Below are positions 33,893 to 43,508 of a stretch of 64,000 bases of DNA, in pieces. The translations under genes were made by a program, and so were the position numbers. Source of the stretch: CAMCXT01 sp040403315 (GTDB lineage: Bacteria; Bacteroidota; Bacteroidia; M30B66); contig JBBAKX010000001.1 in NCBI GenBank assembly GCA_040403315.1, positions 372,001 through 436,000 of the forward strand, written 5' to 3'. How positions within the stretch are numbered: position 1 is the first letter of the stretch; every line of letters begins with the position of its first letter. The notes under the pieces were generated by a model. It ran no database searches. It saw nothing but the letters and a program-made list of their open reading frames with translations, and was not told the origin of the DNA.

Positions 33893-34639
33893 ATGGCCGG
33901 ATTAAAAGAAGAAATCAACCTGGATAATTTACCTAAGCACATTGCCGTTATCATGGACGGAAATGGCCGTTGGGCAAAAATGAAAGGTAAACTCAGAACT
34001 TTTGGACATGAAAGTGGTGTAAAGGCTGTTCGAGAAACCGTTGAGTCTTGCGCGGAGCTTGGGGTTTCGTACCTAACCTTGTATGCTTTCTCGACTGAAA
34101 ATTGGAATCGCCCAAAATTTGAAATTAATGCTTTAATGTCGTTGCTGGTGTCTACTATCTCTAGTGAGACCAAAACGATGATGAAGAATAATATTCGCTT
34201 GCAAACCATCGGCGATACGCTCACATTGCCATCAAAATGTCAACGCGAACTTAAGGAAGCCATCGATTTAACCGCCGGAAACACGCGAATGACTTTGGTG
34301 CTTGCCTTGAGCTATAGTTCGCGTTGGGAAATTACTAAAGCCATGAAGAATATGGCTTCGGATATTCAATCTGGCTCGTTAAAAGAATCTGAAATTACAG
34401 AATCTAAAATTTCGCAATACTTAGACACTTTTGGGATGCCTGACCCAGAGCTGCTCATTCGAACTTCAGGAGAACACCGAATTAGTAACTTTTTACTCTG
34501 GCAAATCTCTTATGCAGAGCTGTTTTTTACCGACGTACTTTGGCCCGACTTCAGAAAGGAAAATCTGTATGAGGCCATTTTGAGTTACCAAGGAAGAGAA
34601 AGACGATTCGGAAAAACATCTGAACAACTAAGTGCCTAA
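33893..34639 (+). CDS. uppS: Isoprenyl transferase (undecaprenyl diphosphate synthase)
   Basis: This cis-prenyltransferase makes the C55 lipid carrier used in peptidoglycan and O-antigen synthesis. The signature HIAVIMDGNGRWAK (catalytic D22, G23-N24-G25-R26-W27) and the FSTENWNRP segment are present, as are the C-terminal PDPELLIRTSGEHRISNFLLWQISYAELFF motif (R-T-S-G for diphosphate binding). Length 248 residues, as expected. Its stop shares one base with the bamA start (TAATG), so the two genes are coupled. It supplies the carrier used by the Wzx/Wzy genes and Mpl pathway elsewhere in the window. Confidence 0.97.
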   Translation: MAGLKEEINLDNLPKHIAVIMDGNGRWAKMKGKLRTFGHESGVKAVRETVESCAELGVSYLTLYAFSTENWNRPKFEINALMSLLVSTISSETKTMMKNNIRLQTIGDTLTLPSKCQRELKEAIDLTAGNTRMTLVLALSYSSRWEITKAMKNMASDIQSGSLKESEITESKISQYLDTFGMPDPELLIRTSGEHRISNFLLWQISYAELFFTDVLWPDFRKENLYEAILSYQGRERRFGKTSEQLSA

Positions 34640-37164
34640 TGAACAAGATATTACGATTATTATTTTTGGGATTGATATGGGTTTTTCCTGTGCACAGTCA
34701 GGTTTCACTTGGCGGCAATGGTAATGAAATCAATTTCGCAGAACCCAAAGAATACACCATTGCTGGAGTTGAATTTAAAACCAAGACCGGCAGTACGCTA
34801 GACAATACAATCCTTAAAATGCTGACGGGTTTAAACGAAGGGGATAAAATCATGATCCCTGGAGAGCAAATCTCGAAAGCCATTACTGCCCTTTGGAAGC
34901 AATCGTTGTTTTCGGGAGTTGAAGTAACCGCGCCACGTATCGATGGAGATAAAATTTACCTGCAGATTAATCTGGAAGAAAAGCCTCGTTTGTCGAGATT
35001 TAGAATAATTGGTGCCAAGAAATCTGATGCAGATGAACTTCGAGAAAGTTTAAATTTAATGTCGGGTAAAACCATCAGTGAAAACTTATTGGTCACATCT
35101 CGGAACACTGTGAAGGACTTTTACCTTGATAAAGGTTATCCAGATGCTATTGTTAATGTTACAACCTATGCAGATACTGCAGCAACGGGAGGTCAAATTC
35201 TTAAGATTGATATAGATAAAGGCAACCGTATCAAAATCAATAAAATTCATTTCGTAGGAAACAATCAGGTAAAAGCATCCAAACTCAAGCGTAAAATGAA
35301 GAATACCAAGGAGAATCCATGGTATAGCATTTTCACGACGTCGAAGTTTATGGAAGATACCTATAAAGAAGACCTTGATAAGGTATTAGCAGTATATTAT
35401 GATAAAGGCTACAAAGACGCTCGCATTGTAATGGATACCGTGTACCGCGTTGATCAGAAACATCTCAATATTGAAATCAAAATAGAAGAGGGAAGCCAGT
35501 ATTTCTTTAGAAATATCACTTGGGCAGGCAATATTAAATACACATCCAAAGGATTGAGCGACCGTTTAGGTATCAAACGCGGTGAAGTTTACAACCAGGC
35601 ATCATTGGAGCAAAATCTCTTCATGAATGCTTCTGAAACAGACATCACTTCATTGTATATGAATGATGGGCATTTGTTTTTCCAAGTAACACCAATAGAG
35701 CGCATTGTTGGGAAAGATTCGGTTGATATCGAAATGCGTATTTATGAAGGTAAGCAAGCCGTTATCAACCGGGTAACAATAGTTGGAAACGACAAGACAA
35801 ACGACCAAGTGATAATGCGTGAGATCAGAACGCGTCCTGGGCAGTTGTTCCGTAGATCGGATATTGTTCGAACGCAACGAGAACTTTCTCAATTGGGCTA
35901 TTTTGATCCTGAGAAAATGGGTGTTACTCCGGTACCGAATCCACAAGATGGAACCGTAGATATTGAATACCGTGTTGAGGAAAAACCTTCAGATCAACTA
36001 CAACTTTCTGGCGGTTGGGGAGCAGGCCGATTGATAGGAAACCTCGGTTTGGCATTCAATAACTTCAGTGCGAAGAAGTTCTTCAAAAAAGGAGCATGGG
36101 CACCTATCCCTTCCGGGGATGGACAAAGACTGTCTATCAATGCATCTTCCACCGGGCGTGCGTTTCAGAGCTATAATCTTTCGTTTACCGAGCCTTGGTT
36201 AGGAGGCAGAAAGCCTAACTCACTTACCGTTACAGGATTCCACTCAGTGTTTGGAAATGGCGCGGCCAAAGATGATCCAAGCAGAAGCGTTACCAAAACT
36301 ACAGGTCTTGTGGTTGGTTTCGGACGTCGTTTGAGATGGCCTGATGACTTCTTTACCCTCCAGCATTCGGTAAATTATTCCTACTATGAATTGGCGAATT
36401 CCTCAGCATTCGGTTCGTTTACCAATGGCTTTGCGAATAACCTGAGCTTCTCTACTACATTTTCAAGAAACTCCGTAGATCAGCCTATTTACCCAGCTTC
36501 TGGATCTACAATTAGTTTGAGCTTGCAGTTTACTCCGCCTTACTCGATCATCAACAACAATACTTCAGCCGATTTTGTAACCGACCAACAACGTTACAAA
36601 TGGATCGAATTCCACAAATGGAAATTTGATGCACAGTGGTTTACACCGTTAAGCAAAAACAATAAGTTGGTGTTGATGACGAGAGCCAATTTTGGATTCC
36701 TTGGAAGCTTCAGTGCAGCAAAGGGAACTTCACCATTTGAGCGCTTCCGTTTTGGTGGAACCGGGCTCACTGGCTTAACTTGGGGTGCACAGTTTCTCGG
36801 CGCAGAGATTGTTGGTTTACGTGGATATGAAGATGGTACAATTTCTAATCAAACTGGAAATACAGATGCCGGCGATGCTCCAATTTACAACCGTTTAACG
36901 ATGGAGTTGCGCTATCCAATTTCACTCAATCCTTCAGCAACAGTATTTGGTTTGGCGTTCCTCGAAGGAGGCAATGCTTGGAATAATTTCCGCGATTTTG
37001 ATCCATTCAATTTGAAGCGTTCTGCTGGAGTAGGAGTGAGGGTATTCTTACCGATGTTTGGCTTGCTTGGACTTGACTATGGTTACCGATTCGATACACT
37101 TACTGGATATCCAAACATGCAGAAAGGAATTTTCCATTTTATTATTGGTCAGAATTTCAATTAA
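34639..37164 (+). CDS. bamA: Outer membrane protein assembly factor BamA
   Basis: BamA folds and inserts outer-membrane beta-barrel proteins. A signal peptide (MNKILRLLFLGLIWVFPVHSQ) precedes about five POTRA domains (about 35-450; for example KIYLQINLEEKPRLSRFRIIGAKKSD and RIKINKIHFVGNNQVKASKL). The Omp85/surface-antigen barrel follows (about 455-841), with the family's conserved loop-6 motif in EIVGLRGYEDG, here RGYE in place of the proteobacterial VRGF, and the last strand ending FHFIIGQNFN. Length 841 residues. It is coupled to uppS and followed by two Skp-like chaperone genes, the standard arrangement of the Bacteroidota BAM locus. Confidence 0.96.
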   Translation: MNKILRLLFLGLIWVFPVHSQVSLGGNGNEINFAEPKEYTIAGVEFKTKTGSTLDNTILKMLTGLNEGDKIMIPGEQISKAITALWKQSLFSGVEVTAPRIDGDKIYLQINLEEKPRLSRFRIIGAKKSDADELRESLNLMSGKTISENLLVTSRNTVKDFYLDKGYPDAIVNVTTYADTAATGGQILKIDIDKGNRIKINKIHFVGNNQVKASKLKRKMKNTKENPWYSIFTTSKFMEDTYKEDLDKVLAVYYDKGYKDARIVMDTVYRVDQKHLNIEIKIEEGSQYFFRNITWAGNIKYTSKGLSDRLGIKRGEVYNQASLEQNLFMNASETDITSLYMNDGHLFFQVTPIERIVGKDSVDIEMRIYEGKQAVINRVTIVGNDKTNDQVIMREIRTRPGQLFRRSDIVRTQRELSQLGYFDPEKMGVTPVPNPQDGTVDIEYRVEEKPSDQLQLSGGWGAGRLIGNLGLAFNNFSAKKFFKKGAWAPIPSGDGQRLSINASSTGRAFQSYNLSFTEPWLGGRKPNSLTVTGFHSVFGNGAAKDDPSRSVTKTTGLVVGFGRRLRWPDDFFTLQHSVNYSYYELANSSAFGSFTNGFANNLSFSTTFSRNSVDQPIYPASGSTISLSLQFTPPYSIINNNTSADFVTDQQRYKWIEFHKWKFDAQWFTPLSKNNKLVLMTRANFGFLGSFSAAKGTSPFERFRFGGTGLTGLTWGAQFLGAEIVGLRGYEDGTISNQTGNTDAGDAPIYNRLTMELRYPISLNPSATVFGLAFLEGGNAWNNFRDFDPFNLKRSAGVGVRVFLPMFGLLGLDYGYRFDTLTGYPNMQKGIFHFIIGQNFN

Positions 37165-37249
37165 TTATAAATCAATTGGTCGTATGAAGGTCGAAACCCA
37201 TTGTTTTGCATGATCTTTGAGTTCGGCCTGAAAAACATACGAAAATGAT

Positions 37250-37257
37250 TACTTTTG
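37250..37257 (+). promoter_or_regulatory. -7 box for the OmpH/Skp genes
   Basis: TACTTTTG fits TAnnTTTG and ends 20 bases before the ATG at 37278. It lies downstream of the alternative start at 37245, which supports the shorter protein. Confidence 0.55.
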
Positions 37258-37277
37258 CAGCCTCCGAAAAGCCGGTT

Positions 37278-37856
37278 ATGAAAAAACTCCTCTTAGGTTT
37301 ATTTGCAATTCTTGCCTTTACAGCGAGTGTATCGGCGCAGAAATTTGGGTTTGTAGATTCTCAGTATATCCTTGAGAATATTCCTGAATATAAATCTGCA
37401 CAACAACAACTCGATCGTATTTCACTTCAGTGGCAAAAAGAAATTGAAGCGAAATTCGCCGAGATCGATAAGATGTATAAAGATTTCCAAGCGGAGTCGA
37501 TTCTTTTGTCGGACGACATGAAGAAGAAGCGCGAAGATGAAATCATCGACAAAGAAAAAGCTGCAAAAGAACTTCAAAAGCAGCGTTTTGGAAAAGGTGG
37601 CGATTTATTAAAGCGTCGCCAAGAGTTGATCAAGCCTATTCAGGATAAAGTTTACAATGCAATCAAGGATATTTCCACAACCAAAAATTATGTGGCAGTA
37701 TTCGACAAGTCGAGCGATTTAACAATCCTCTACACCAATCCCAAATTCGACATTAGCGACGCCGTTTTAGAAGAAATGGGCTACACACCTGCCAAGAAAG
37801 CTGATGATGATGGTTCTGGCAACGGCGGATCCGGAACCGATGCACCCAAAAAATAA
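37278..37856 (+). CDS. OmpH/Skp family periplasmic chaperone, copy 1
   Basis: The 192-residue protein starts with a signal peptide (MKKLLLGLFAILAFTASVSAQ) and then the OmpH pattern KFGFVDSQYILENIPEYKSAQQQLD, followed by a long charged coiled coil (about 45-125) and a C-terminal beta segment (NYVAVFDKSSDLTILYTNPKFDISDAVLEEMGY). Skp-like proteins hold unfolded outer-membrane proteins in the periplasm for delivery to BamA. The tail is Asp/Gly/Ser-rich and disordered. The start was chosen from the signal peptide and promoter position. A second paralogue follows after 20 bases. Confidence 0.94.
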   Translation: MKKLLLGLFAILAFTASVSAQKFGFVDSQYILENIPEYKSAQQQLDRISLQWQKEIEAKFAEIDKMYKDFQAESILLSDDMKKKREDEIIDKEKAAKELQKQRFGKGGDLLKRRQELIKPIQDKVYNAIKDISTTKNYVAVFDKSSDLTILYTNPKFDISDAVLEEMGYTPAKKADDDGSGNGGSGTDAPKK

Positions 37857-37876
37857 TAACCATTGATATCACCCAA

Positions 37877-38389
37877 ATGAACAAAATCCCTGTTTTTTTA
37901 ACCCTTTTAGTATCATTACTGATTTTACCTGCTTTTGCACAGAAAGCACCTAAGATTGGTCATATCAATTCAGCTGAATTGTTGAGCCTTATGCCAGAGC
38001 GCAAAATAGCTGCAGCAAAAATGGATTCAATTACCAAAGAAGCTGAAAAGCATCTCCAAGAAATGATGGTAGAGTACCGCTCGGAGCAAGAGAAATTTCA
38101 AGCTTCAGGTCCGGGTATGTCTGAATTGGTTCGTAAAGACGCTGAAGAAAAAATCAACGGTTTGGCGACTAGAATTCAAAGCTTCCAGCAACAAGCGCAA
38201 GAAAGCCTTCAAGCCGATGAAACTAAATTGATCGAGCCGATCATTACAAAAGCCAAGAAAGCAATCGAACAAGTGGCTAAAGAAAATGGCTATAACTATG
38301 TACTCGATACATCGGTTGGAGCGGTTCTTTACTGGGAAGAAAGTGACAATCTTATTTTATTGGTAAAGAAGAAACTTCAATTACCATAG
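37877..38389 (+). CDS. OmpH/Skp family periplasmic chaperone, copy 2
   Basis: The 170-residue protein has a signal peptide (MNKIPVFLTLLVSLLILPAFAQ), the OmpH start KIGHINSAELLSLMPERKIAAAKMDSI, a coiled-coil middle (about 50-125) and the end NGYNYVLDTSVGAVLYWEESDNLILLVKKKL. It is a tandem partner of the preceding gene, as in most Bacteroidota BAM loci. It ends the operon: a strong hairpin terminator follows at 38415. Confidence 0.94.
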   Translation: MNKIPVFLTLLVSLLILPAFAQKAPKIGHINSAELLSLMPERKIAAAKMDSITKEAEKHLQEMMVEYRSEQEKFQASGPGMSELVRKDAEEKINGLATRIQSFQQQAQESLQADETKLIEPIITKAKKAIEQVAKENGYNYVLDTSVGAVLYWEESDNLILLVKKKLQLP

Positions 38390-38414
38390 TTGTCGGTTAA
38401 ATAATTTATTCAAG

Positions 38415-38443
38415 AAGCACCTCAGAAACGGGGTGCTTTTTTT
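38415..38443 (+). terminator. Intrinsic terminator after the bamA-ompH operon
   Basis: AAGCACCTC pairs with GGGGTGCTT (nine pairs including one G-T) around a short loop, followed by a run of T. It lies 26 bases after the second ompH stop. Confidence 0.8.
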
Positions 38444-38450
38444 ATTCTTG
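38443..38450 (+). promoter_or_regulatory. -7-like box directly upstream of murI
   Basis: TATTCTTG differs from TAnnTTTG at one position and ends four bases (CACT) before the murI ATG, the same spacing as seen at trpS and nadB. It overlaps the T-run of the preceding terminator. A leaderless murI mRNA is possible. Confidence 0.3.
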
Positions 38451-38454
38451 CACT

Positions 38455-39267
38455 ATGGCTTCATCGAACAACGCAATCGGCATTTTCGACTCTGGTATTG
38501 GTGGATTAACCGTTGCTGGAGCGATTCATCAATTGTTGCCAAACGAGAATTTGATTTATTTCGGCGATACAGCCCATTTTCCCTATGGCGATAAATCGGC
38601 TGGTTTAGTGGAGTCTTATGGTGTTGGCATTGCAAAGTATTTACTCGAGCGACAGTGTAAAATGATTGTTATTGCATGTAATACGGCTTCTGCGTATTCT
38701 TTCAAAGCCGTAACATCACTTGTTGGCAAACAGGCTTTGGTGCTCAATGTAATTGATCCAGCAGCAGAAGCCATTGCCCGTGAATTTCCGGATAAACGAG
38801 TGGGTGTAATAGCCACGCGAGGCACCATTTCTTCCGGTATTTATCCCCGGAAAATAAAGAAAAAATCACCTGAAACGGAAGTTACTTCCTTAGCGACACC
38901 TCTACTTGCGCCGATGATTGAGGAAGGATTCTTTAACAACAAGATTTCAAAAACCATCATCCATTCTTATTTAAGCAAGAAGTCGCTTCAAGACATTGAA
39001 GCCATTATTCTTGGCTGCACCCATTATCCACTCATACGAAAGGAGATCGAAGAATATTACAAAGGCAAAGTTGCCGTGTTCGATTCTGCTGAAATGGTCG
39101 CCAAAGCCGTAAAACATCAGCTCGAAGAGCACAACTTGCTTCGCTTAGAAGAAAACCCCACGCTTGATTTCTATGTTTCGGATTTAACGGATTCTTTCGC
39201 TGGAAGTGCCAAGTATTTCTTTCCTGCGGGGATTGAGTTGCAGAAACTCGACATCTGGAATCCATAA
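38455..39267 (+). CDS. murI: Glutamate racemase
   Basis: MurI interconverts L- and D-glutamate for peptidoglycan. The N-terminal FDSGIGGLTV (Asp12), the first catalytic cysteine in IACNTAS (C75) and the second in LGCTHYPL (C188, with H190) are all present. Length 270 residues, as expected. It sits downstream of the BAM/Skp operon but is separated from it by a strong terminator, so it has its own promoter. It is convergent with the M16 peptidase gene, with a hairpin between the two stops. Confidence 0.97.
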   Translation: MASSNNAIGIFDSGIGGLTVAGAIHQLLPNENLIYFGDTAHFPYGDKSAGLVESYGVGIAKYLLERQCKMIVIACNTASAYSFKAVTSLVGKQALVLNVIDPAAEAIAREFPDKRVGVIATRGTISSGIYPRKIKKKSPETEVTSLATPLLAPMIEEGFFNNKISKTIIHSYLSKKSLQDIEAIILGCTHYPLIRKEIEEYYKGKVAVFDSAEMVAKAVKHQLEEHNLLRLEENPTLDFYVSDLTDSFAGSAKYFFPAGIELQKLDIWNP

Positions 39268-39311
39268 AAAAGCCGGAGATCATTGCTGACCGCCGGCTTC
39301 GAGACTTTTTA
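39267..39311. terminator. Terminator between convergent murI and M16 peptidase genes
   Basis: AAGCCGG (39270-39276) and CCGGCTT (39293-39299) form a perfect 7-base stem. On the minus strand the hairpin is followed by six T, a good terminator for the M16 gene. On the plus strand a T-run comes seven bases later, so it may also serve murI. Confidence 0.7.
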
Positions 39312-39319
39312 AGGATCGA

Positions 39320-42151
39320 TTATTTTACTGGAACTCCATCTGCATCCAATTCGATCACTTCGTAGCCTAAGGCTTTCACCTTATCGAAATTGGTGGCTTT
39401 ATCGCCCACAACCACTACAATCATTTTCTCTAGTGGAAGATGACGCTTAGCCAATCCGTTGATGTCGCTTACTGTTAGTGCATTAAGGATTTTCACTTGC
39501 TTCGCTGTGTAATCGCGCTCTAAGTTGTACTCCAATAAACGCTGAAGGAATGATGCTTTTTGGAAGGGTGTTTCATACTTCAAAGCATCACGCTGACCCA
39601 AAGAAGATTTGGTGAATGCCAACTCTGCTTCTGTGGTTCCACCGTCGCGGAAGTTCTTGATTTCGCTGAAGAAATCCATCAATGAGCTGTCGGTTTTTTC
39701 GGCTTTCACACCTGCAGAAGCTGAAAATGGCCCTTTGATTTTCGTGCCATTGTAACCGGCACGAGCACCGTAAGTGTACCCTTTTTTCTCACGAAGTGTG
39801 AGGTTAATGCGGCTGTTGAAGTTTCCGCCCAAAGCATAGTTCATCACATTGCTTCGGAAGTATTCTCCATCAGCATCGAAAGGCATCGCCAAGTAACCGA
39901 TGCGGATTTCAGATTGAGGAGCTTTCTCTTTGTTAACGAAATAGATTTTTGTTGCCGATACTTCAGGAAAAGCCACAGCGCCCATTTCTTCGTAAGGCTG
40001 ATCTGCCCAAACTTTCAGGAATCCTATTTTACCAAGAATTTCTGGTTGTTTCACTGCGCCTACAATCACCAATTTGGCTTTGCCCGGTTTTATGAATGTG
40101 TTGTAGAAAGCCTTCACATCTGCTAATGTGATTGCATCTACAGTTTGTTTAGTTCCATATTGCGGCAATCCGAAAATGTGGTTTCCGTAAAGCAGTTTGT
40201 TGTACACATTGTCGGCAATTGTAGTTGCACGTGTTGCACTGTTAGCAATGGCGGCCTGTTGCTGTGTTTTGTTGGTGTTGAACTCTTCCTCATCGAACTT
40301 CGGCTTGAACAAACGCTCTTCGAAAAGTTTCAAGGTTTGGTCGAGGTTTTTCTTCAATCCAGAAACGTTGAAATAGAAGTATTCACGGTCTGATGACACA
40401 CTAATATTCGATCCCAATTTTCCAAGTGCTTCAGTCATGGCTTCTGCAGTGTAGCCCACTGTACTTTCGTTCATCAAGCTCGACAAAAGCGCTGAAACAC
40501 CAGCTTTTGTAGGATTTTCAGCAATCTGACCGGCAGGGAAGCTCAACACAAACGAGAACATAGGTAAATCGAAATCTTCGGTACCGATAATCTTCATTCC
40601 GTTTGTGAAATTTTCTTTCCAAAAAGCAGGAACGTTCACTACTGGGTTAGCTCCAGCAGCCGGGCGCTTGCTTCTATCGAAGGTGTCTTTTGCCTTGTTG
40701 TATTTAAGGTTTTTGTATTGATCGCTTTCGGCACCACCCAATTCGTATGATTTTTTCGGGGTGTAGTTGTCTTCTTTGGCGATGAGTTCTTTTTGACCTT
40801 TCGGAAACACACTTGTAACAACGCTGAATTTGTTTTTGATGTAAGTGTTGTACACTCTGATTACGTCATCGGCAGTTACTTTTCTAACATCTTCAAGGTC
40901 TTTCCCGATTCTGTTTGGGTTGCTGAAAAAAGTGTAGTAAGAAGCCAATTTAGAAGCCTTGCCCGACACGCTGCTTAATTCTTCGATCATTCCTGCTTCG
41001 CGGGTGTTTTTGAATTTGATCAGATCGTCGGCAGTTACGCCACGTGATTCGAATTTTACGAATGCTTCACGGATCATTTTCTCCACATCAGCTAGGGTTT
41101 TCCCAGGGTATGGAAGAACGTTTACCACGAAGGTTCCAGCCAATTCTGTAGCTGGATTGTATGCTCTTGCCTGAACTGCCAAATTAGTCTTCATTAAATC
41201 CTGGTACAGGATTGACGTATTGTCGCCACCGATGATTTCTGCCAAAAGATCCAAAGGAATTTCATCCGGATGCCCTGATGGAACGCCTGGATAGGTCATT
41301 TGAATCATCGGGAAACGGATGTTATCCTCGTACGACACATAGCGGTCTTTGTCGAGCGTTACTGGCATTTTAGCAGCAGGAGTAACTTCTGGTCCTCTTG
41401 GGATGCTACCAAAATATTTCTCAGCCAATTTCACCACTTGCTCTGGATCAACATCTCCAGCAACGGTTAAAACAGCGTTGTTTGGGCCGTACCAACGAAG
41501 GAAAAATCTCTTAAGATCTTCTACTCCAACGCGGTCAAGATCAACAAGGTAACCAATGGTTGGCCAAGAATAAGGATGTCTTTCTGGGTAAAGTGCTTCT
41601 ATTGTTTTTTCGTTCACCAATCCGTAAGGACGGTTGTCGTAATTCTGACCGCGCTCGTTTTTCACAGTTGAGCGTTGGATTTCGAATTTCTGTTGTGTTA
41701 CAGCATCCAACAAGAATCCCATGCGATCGGCTTCGAGCCACAGGGCGGTTTCTAGCTGATTTGATGGAACGGTTTCGAAGTAGTTTGTGCGGTCGAGATT
41801 GGTTGTGCCGTTGAGTGTACCGCCCGATTCGGTAACGATGCTAAAGTGTTCTTCGTCGGCTACATTGTCGGAGCCTTGAAACATCATGTGTTCGAAGAAA
41901 TGCGCAAATCCTGAACGACCCGGTTCTTCGCGGGCAGAACCTACATGGTAGGTAACATCCACGTGAACGATAGGATCTGATTTATCGCTGTGAACAAGAA
42001 CTACCAAGCCATTTTGGAGTTGATATTTCACGTAAGGGATGACAATTTCATCGCCTTTTTTCTCCACTTTTTCGATCTGTTTATATTGAGCGAAAGTTGG
42101 AAATGCAAGTAGAGCCATGAACAGGCTCAAAATTTGGGAAATTCGATTCAT
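39320..42151 (-). CDS. M16 family zinc metallopeptidase (insulinase-like, two-repeat form)
   Basis: From the ATG at 42151 the 943-residue protein has a signal peptide (MNRISQILSLFMALLAFPTFAQ). The active half has the inverted zinc motif HFFEH (H84-F-F-E87-H88), in a long protein made of two M16-like halves, each with a C-terminal M16_C domain. The second half lacks the zinc motif, as usual for pitrilysin-type enzymes. It is probably periplasmic and degrades peptides. The longer frame to 42205 adds 18 residues (HIDLKIHYFACDKSKSS) without family resemblance. A near-consensus -7 box (TTACTTTG, 42175-42182) lies between the two possible starts and supports the shorter one. Confidence 0.93.
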   Translation of the reverse strand: MNRISQILSLFMALLAFPTFAQYKQIEKVEKKGDEIVIPYVKYQLQNGLVVLVHSDKSDPIVHVDVTYHVGSAREEPGRSGFAHFFEHMMFQGSDNVADEEHFSIVTESGGTLNGTTNLDRTNYFETVPSNQLETALWLEADRMGFLLDAVTQQKFEIQRSTVKNERGQNYDNRPYGLVNEKTIEALYPERHPYSWPTIGYLVDLDRVGVEDLKRFFLRWYGPNNAVLTVAGDVDPEQVVKLAEKYFGSIPRGPEVTPAAKMPVTLDKDRYVSYEDNIRFPMIQMTYPGVPSGHPDEIPLDLLAEIIGGDNTSILYQDLMKTNLAVQARAYNPATELAGTFVVNVLPYPGKTLADVEKMIREAFVKFESRGVTADDLIKFKNTREAGMIEELSSVSGKASKLASYYTFFSNPNRIGKDLEDVRKVTADDVIRVYNTYIKNKFSVVTSVFPKGQKELIAKEDNYTPKKSYELGGAESDQYKNLKYNKAKDTFDRSKRPAAGANPVVNVPAFWKENFTNGMKIIGTEDFDLPMFSFVLSFPAGQIAENPTKAGVSALLSSLMNESTVGYTAEAMTEALGKLGSNISVSSDREYFYFNVSGLKKNLDQTLKLFEERLFKPKFDEEEFNTNKTQQQAAIANSATRATTIADNVYNKLLYGNHIFGLPQYGTKQTVDAITLADVKAFYNTFIKPGKAKLVIVGAVKQPEILGKIGFLKVWADQPYEEMGAVAFPEVSATKIYFVNKEKAPQSEIRIGYLAMPFDADGEYFRSNVMNYALGGNFNSRINLTLREKKGYTYGARAGYNGTKIKGPFSASAGVKAEKTDSSLMDFFSEIKNFRDGGTTEAELAFTKSSLGQRDALKYETPFQKASFLQRLLEYNLERDYTAKQVKILNALTVSDINGLAKRHLPLEKMIVVVVGDKATNFDKVKALGYEVIELDADGVPVK

Positions 42152-42260
42152 GGATGATTTTGATTTATCGCACGCAAAGTAATGGATTTTGAGGTCAATG
42201 TGCAATTTAGGGCTGAGAGATCTGGAAATAACAATAGTCTTTTGCTATGCCTGTATAGAA

Positions 42261-42299
42261 TGAAGCCCATGAAATCATTGTTCGACTTCATGGGCTTCA
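42261..42299 (-). terminator. Perfect 13-base hairpin after hppD
   Basis: TGAAGCCCATGAA (42261-42273) is repeated inverted at 42287-42299 with a 13-base loop. It lies 38 bases after the hppD stop on the minus strand. Only a short T-rich stretch follows, so it may end transcription or protect the mRNA 3' end. Confidence 0.6.
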
Positions 42300-42336
42300 G
42301 ATGAATTGTAAAATTCAGCTCGATAATTTAATTTCC

Positions 42337-43473
42337 TTACAACGTTCCGCGTCTTTCCTGTTCGCGTTCGATTGCTTCGAACAAGGCCTTGAAATTGCCT
42401 TTGCCAAATGCACGCGCACCACGGCGCTGGATGATTTCGTAGAACAATGTTGGACGGTCTTCTACAGGCTTGGTGAAAATCTGCAGTAAGTAACCTTGAT
42501 CGTCACGATCAATTAAGATGTTTAAGCGGCGCACTTCTTCGAAATCCTCTTCGATATGTCCTACACGATCTAATAAATCGTCGTAATAGGTGTCGGGTAC
42601 TTGAAGAAATTCTATGCCTCTGCGGCGCAGTTCTTCAACTGTTTCGAGGATGTTATCGGTAGCAACAGCAATGTGTTGCACTCCTGGTCCGTGATAAAAG
42701 TCGAGGTATTCTTCAATTTGAGATTTCTTTTTCCCTTCGGCAGGTTCGTTAATTGGAAACTTTACAAATTCATTTCCATTGGCAACTACTTTCGACATTA
42801 AGGCAGAATACTCGGTAGAAATGTCTTGATCGTCGAATGAAATAATCACCCTAAAGCCGAGCACGTCTTCGTAGAATTTCACCCAGGTGTTCATTTCACC
42901 CCAGCCCACATTCCCAACACAATGGTCGATGTATTTCAAACCAACCGATTGCACAGGTGTTTTTGATTCCATTACAGTATAGCCGGGCATAAAAGCTCCT
43001 GTGTAATTCTTGCGTTCCACAAAGGTGTGTACAGTATCGCCATAAGTATGGATGGAAGCTGTACGAACCTCTCCGTGAGCATCTGTTTTAATTTCAAGAG
43101 GAGCATATTGTTTGGCGCCTCTCTTGAGGGTTTCTGCCAAAGCTTTTTCTGCATCGTCAACCCACAAAGCCAATACTTTCACACCATCGCCATGTTTTTT
43201 CACGTGTTCAGAAATAGCACTTTCTGGCTGAAGCGAAGCAGTAAGCACCATGCGGATTTTGCCTTGTTGCAAAACGTAAGAAGCACGATCCTTTACGCCT
43301 GTTTCTGGGCCAGCATAAGCGATTACTTCGTATCCCCAAGCACTTTGATAGTAGTATGCAGCTTGTTTGGCGTTGCCTACATAGAATTCAACGTAATCGG
43401 TTCCCAAAAGTGGGAGAAAATCTTCTGTGTTAGCGGTTGCCGCATTTGGAGCGGTTGGCTGAAGAGTGTCCAT
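42337..43473 (-). CDS. hppD: 4-hydroxyphenylpyruvate dioxygenase
   Basis: This Fe(II) enzyme converts 4-hydroxyphenylpyruvate to homogentisate in tyrosine catabolism. Two VOC/glyoxalase-type domains are present (about 22-155 and 175-345). The iron ligands H184 (YIDHCVGN), H267 (GVQHIAVAT) and E346 (LFYEIIQRRG) fall at the expected spacing, and the C-terminal gating helix GARAFGKGNFKALFEAIEREQ is complete. Length 378 residues. It follows hmgA by 35 bases on the same strand, so both steps to maleylacetoacetate are cotranscribed. Fumarylacetoacetase is not in the window. Confidence 0.97.
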   Translation of the reverse strand: MDTLQPTAPNAATANTEDFLPLLGTDYVEFYVGNAKQAAYYYQSAWGYEVIAYAGPETGVKDRASYVLQQGKIRMVLTASLQPESAISEHVKKHGDGVKVLALWVDDAEKALAETLKRGAKQYAPLEIKTDAHGEVRTASIHTYGDTVHTFVERKNYTGAFMPGYTVMESKTPVQSVGLKYIDHCVGNVGWGEMNTWVKFYEDVLGFRVIISFDDQDISTEYSALMSKVVANGNEFVKFPINEPAEGKKKSQIEEYLDFYHGPGVQHIAVATDNILETVEELRRRGIEFLQVPDTYYDDLLDRVGHIEEDFEEVRRLNILIDRDDQGYLLQIFTKPVEDRPTLFYEIIQRRGARAFGKGNFKALFEAIEREQERRGTL

Positions 43474-43508
43474 TGATGGTATATTAAGTTTGTTTGAATG
43501 GGTAAAGA

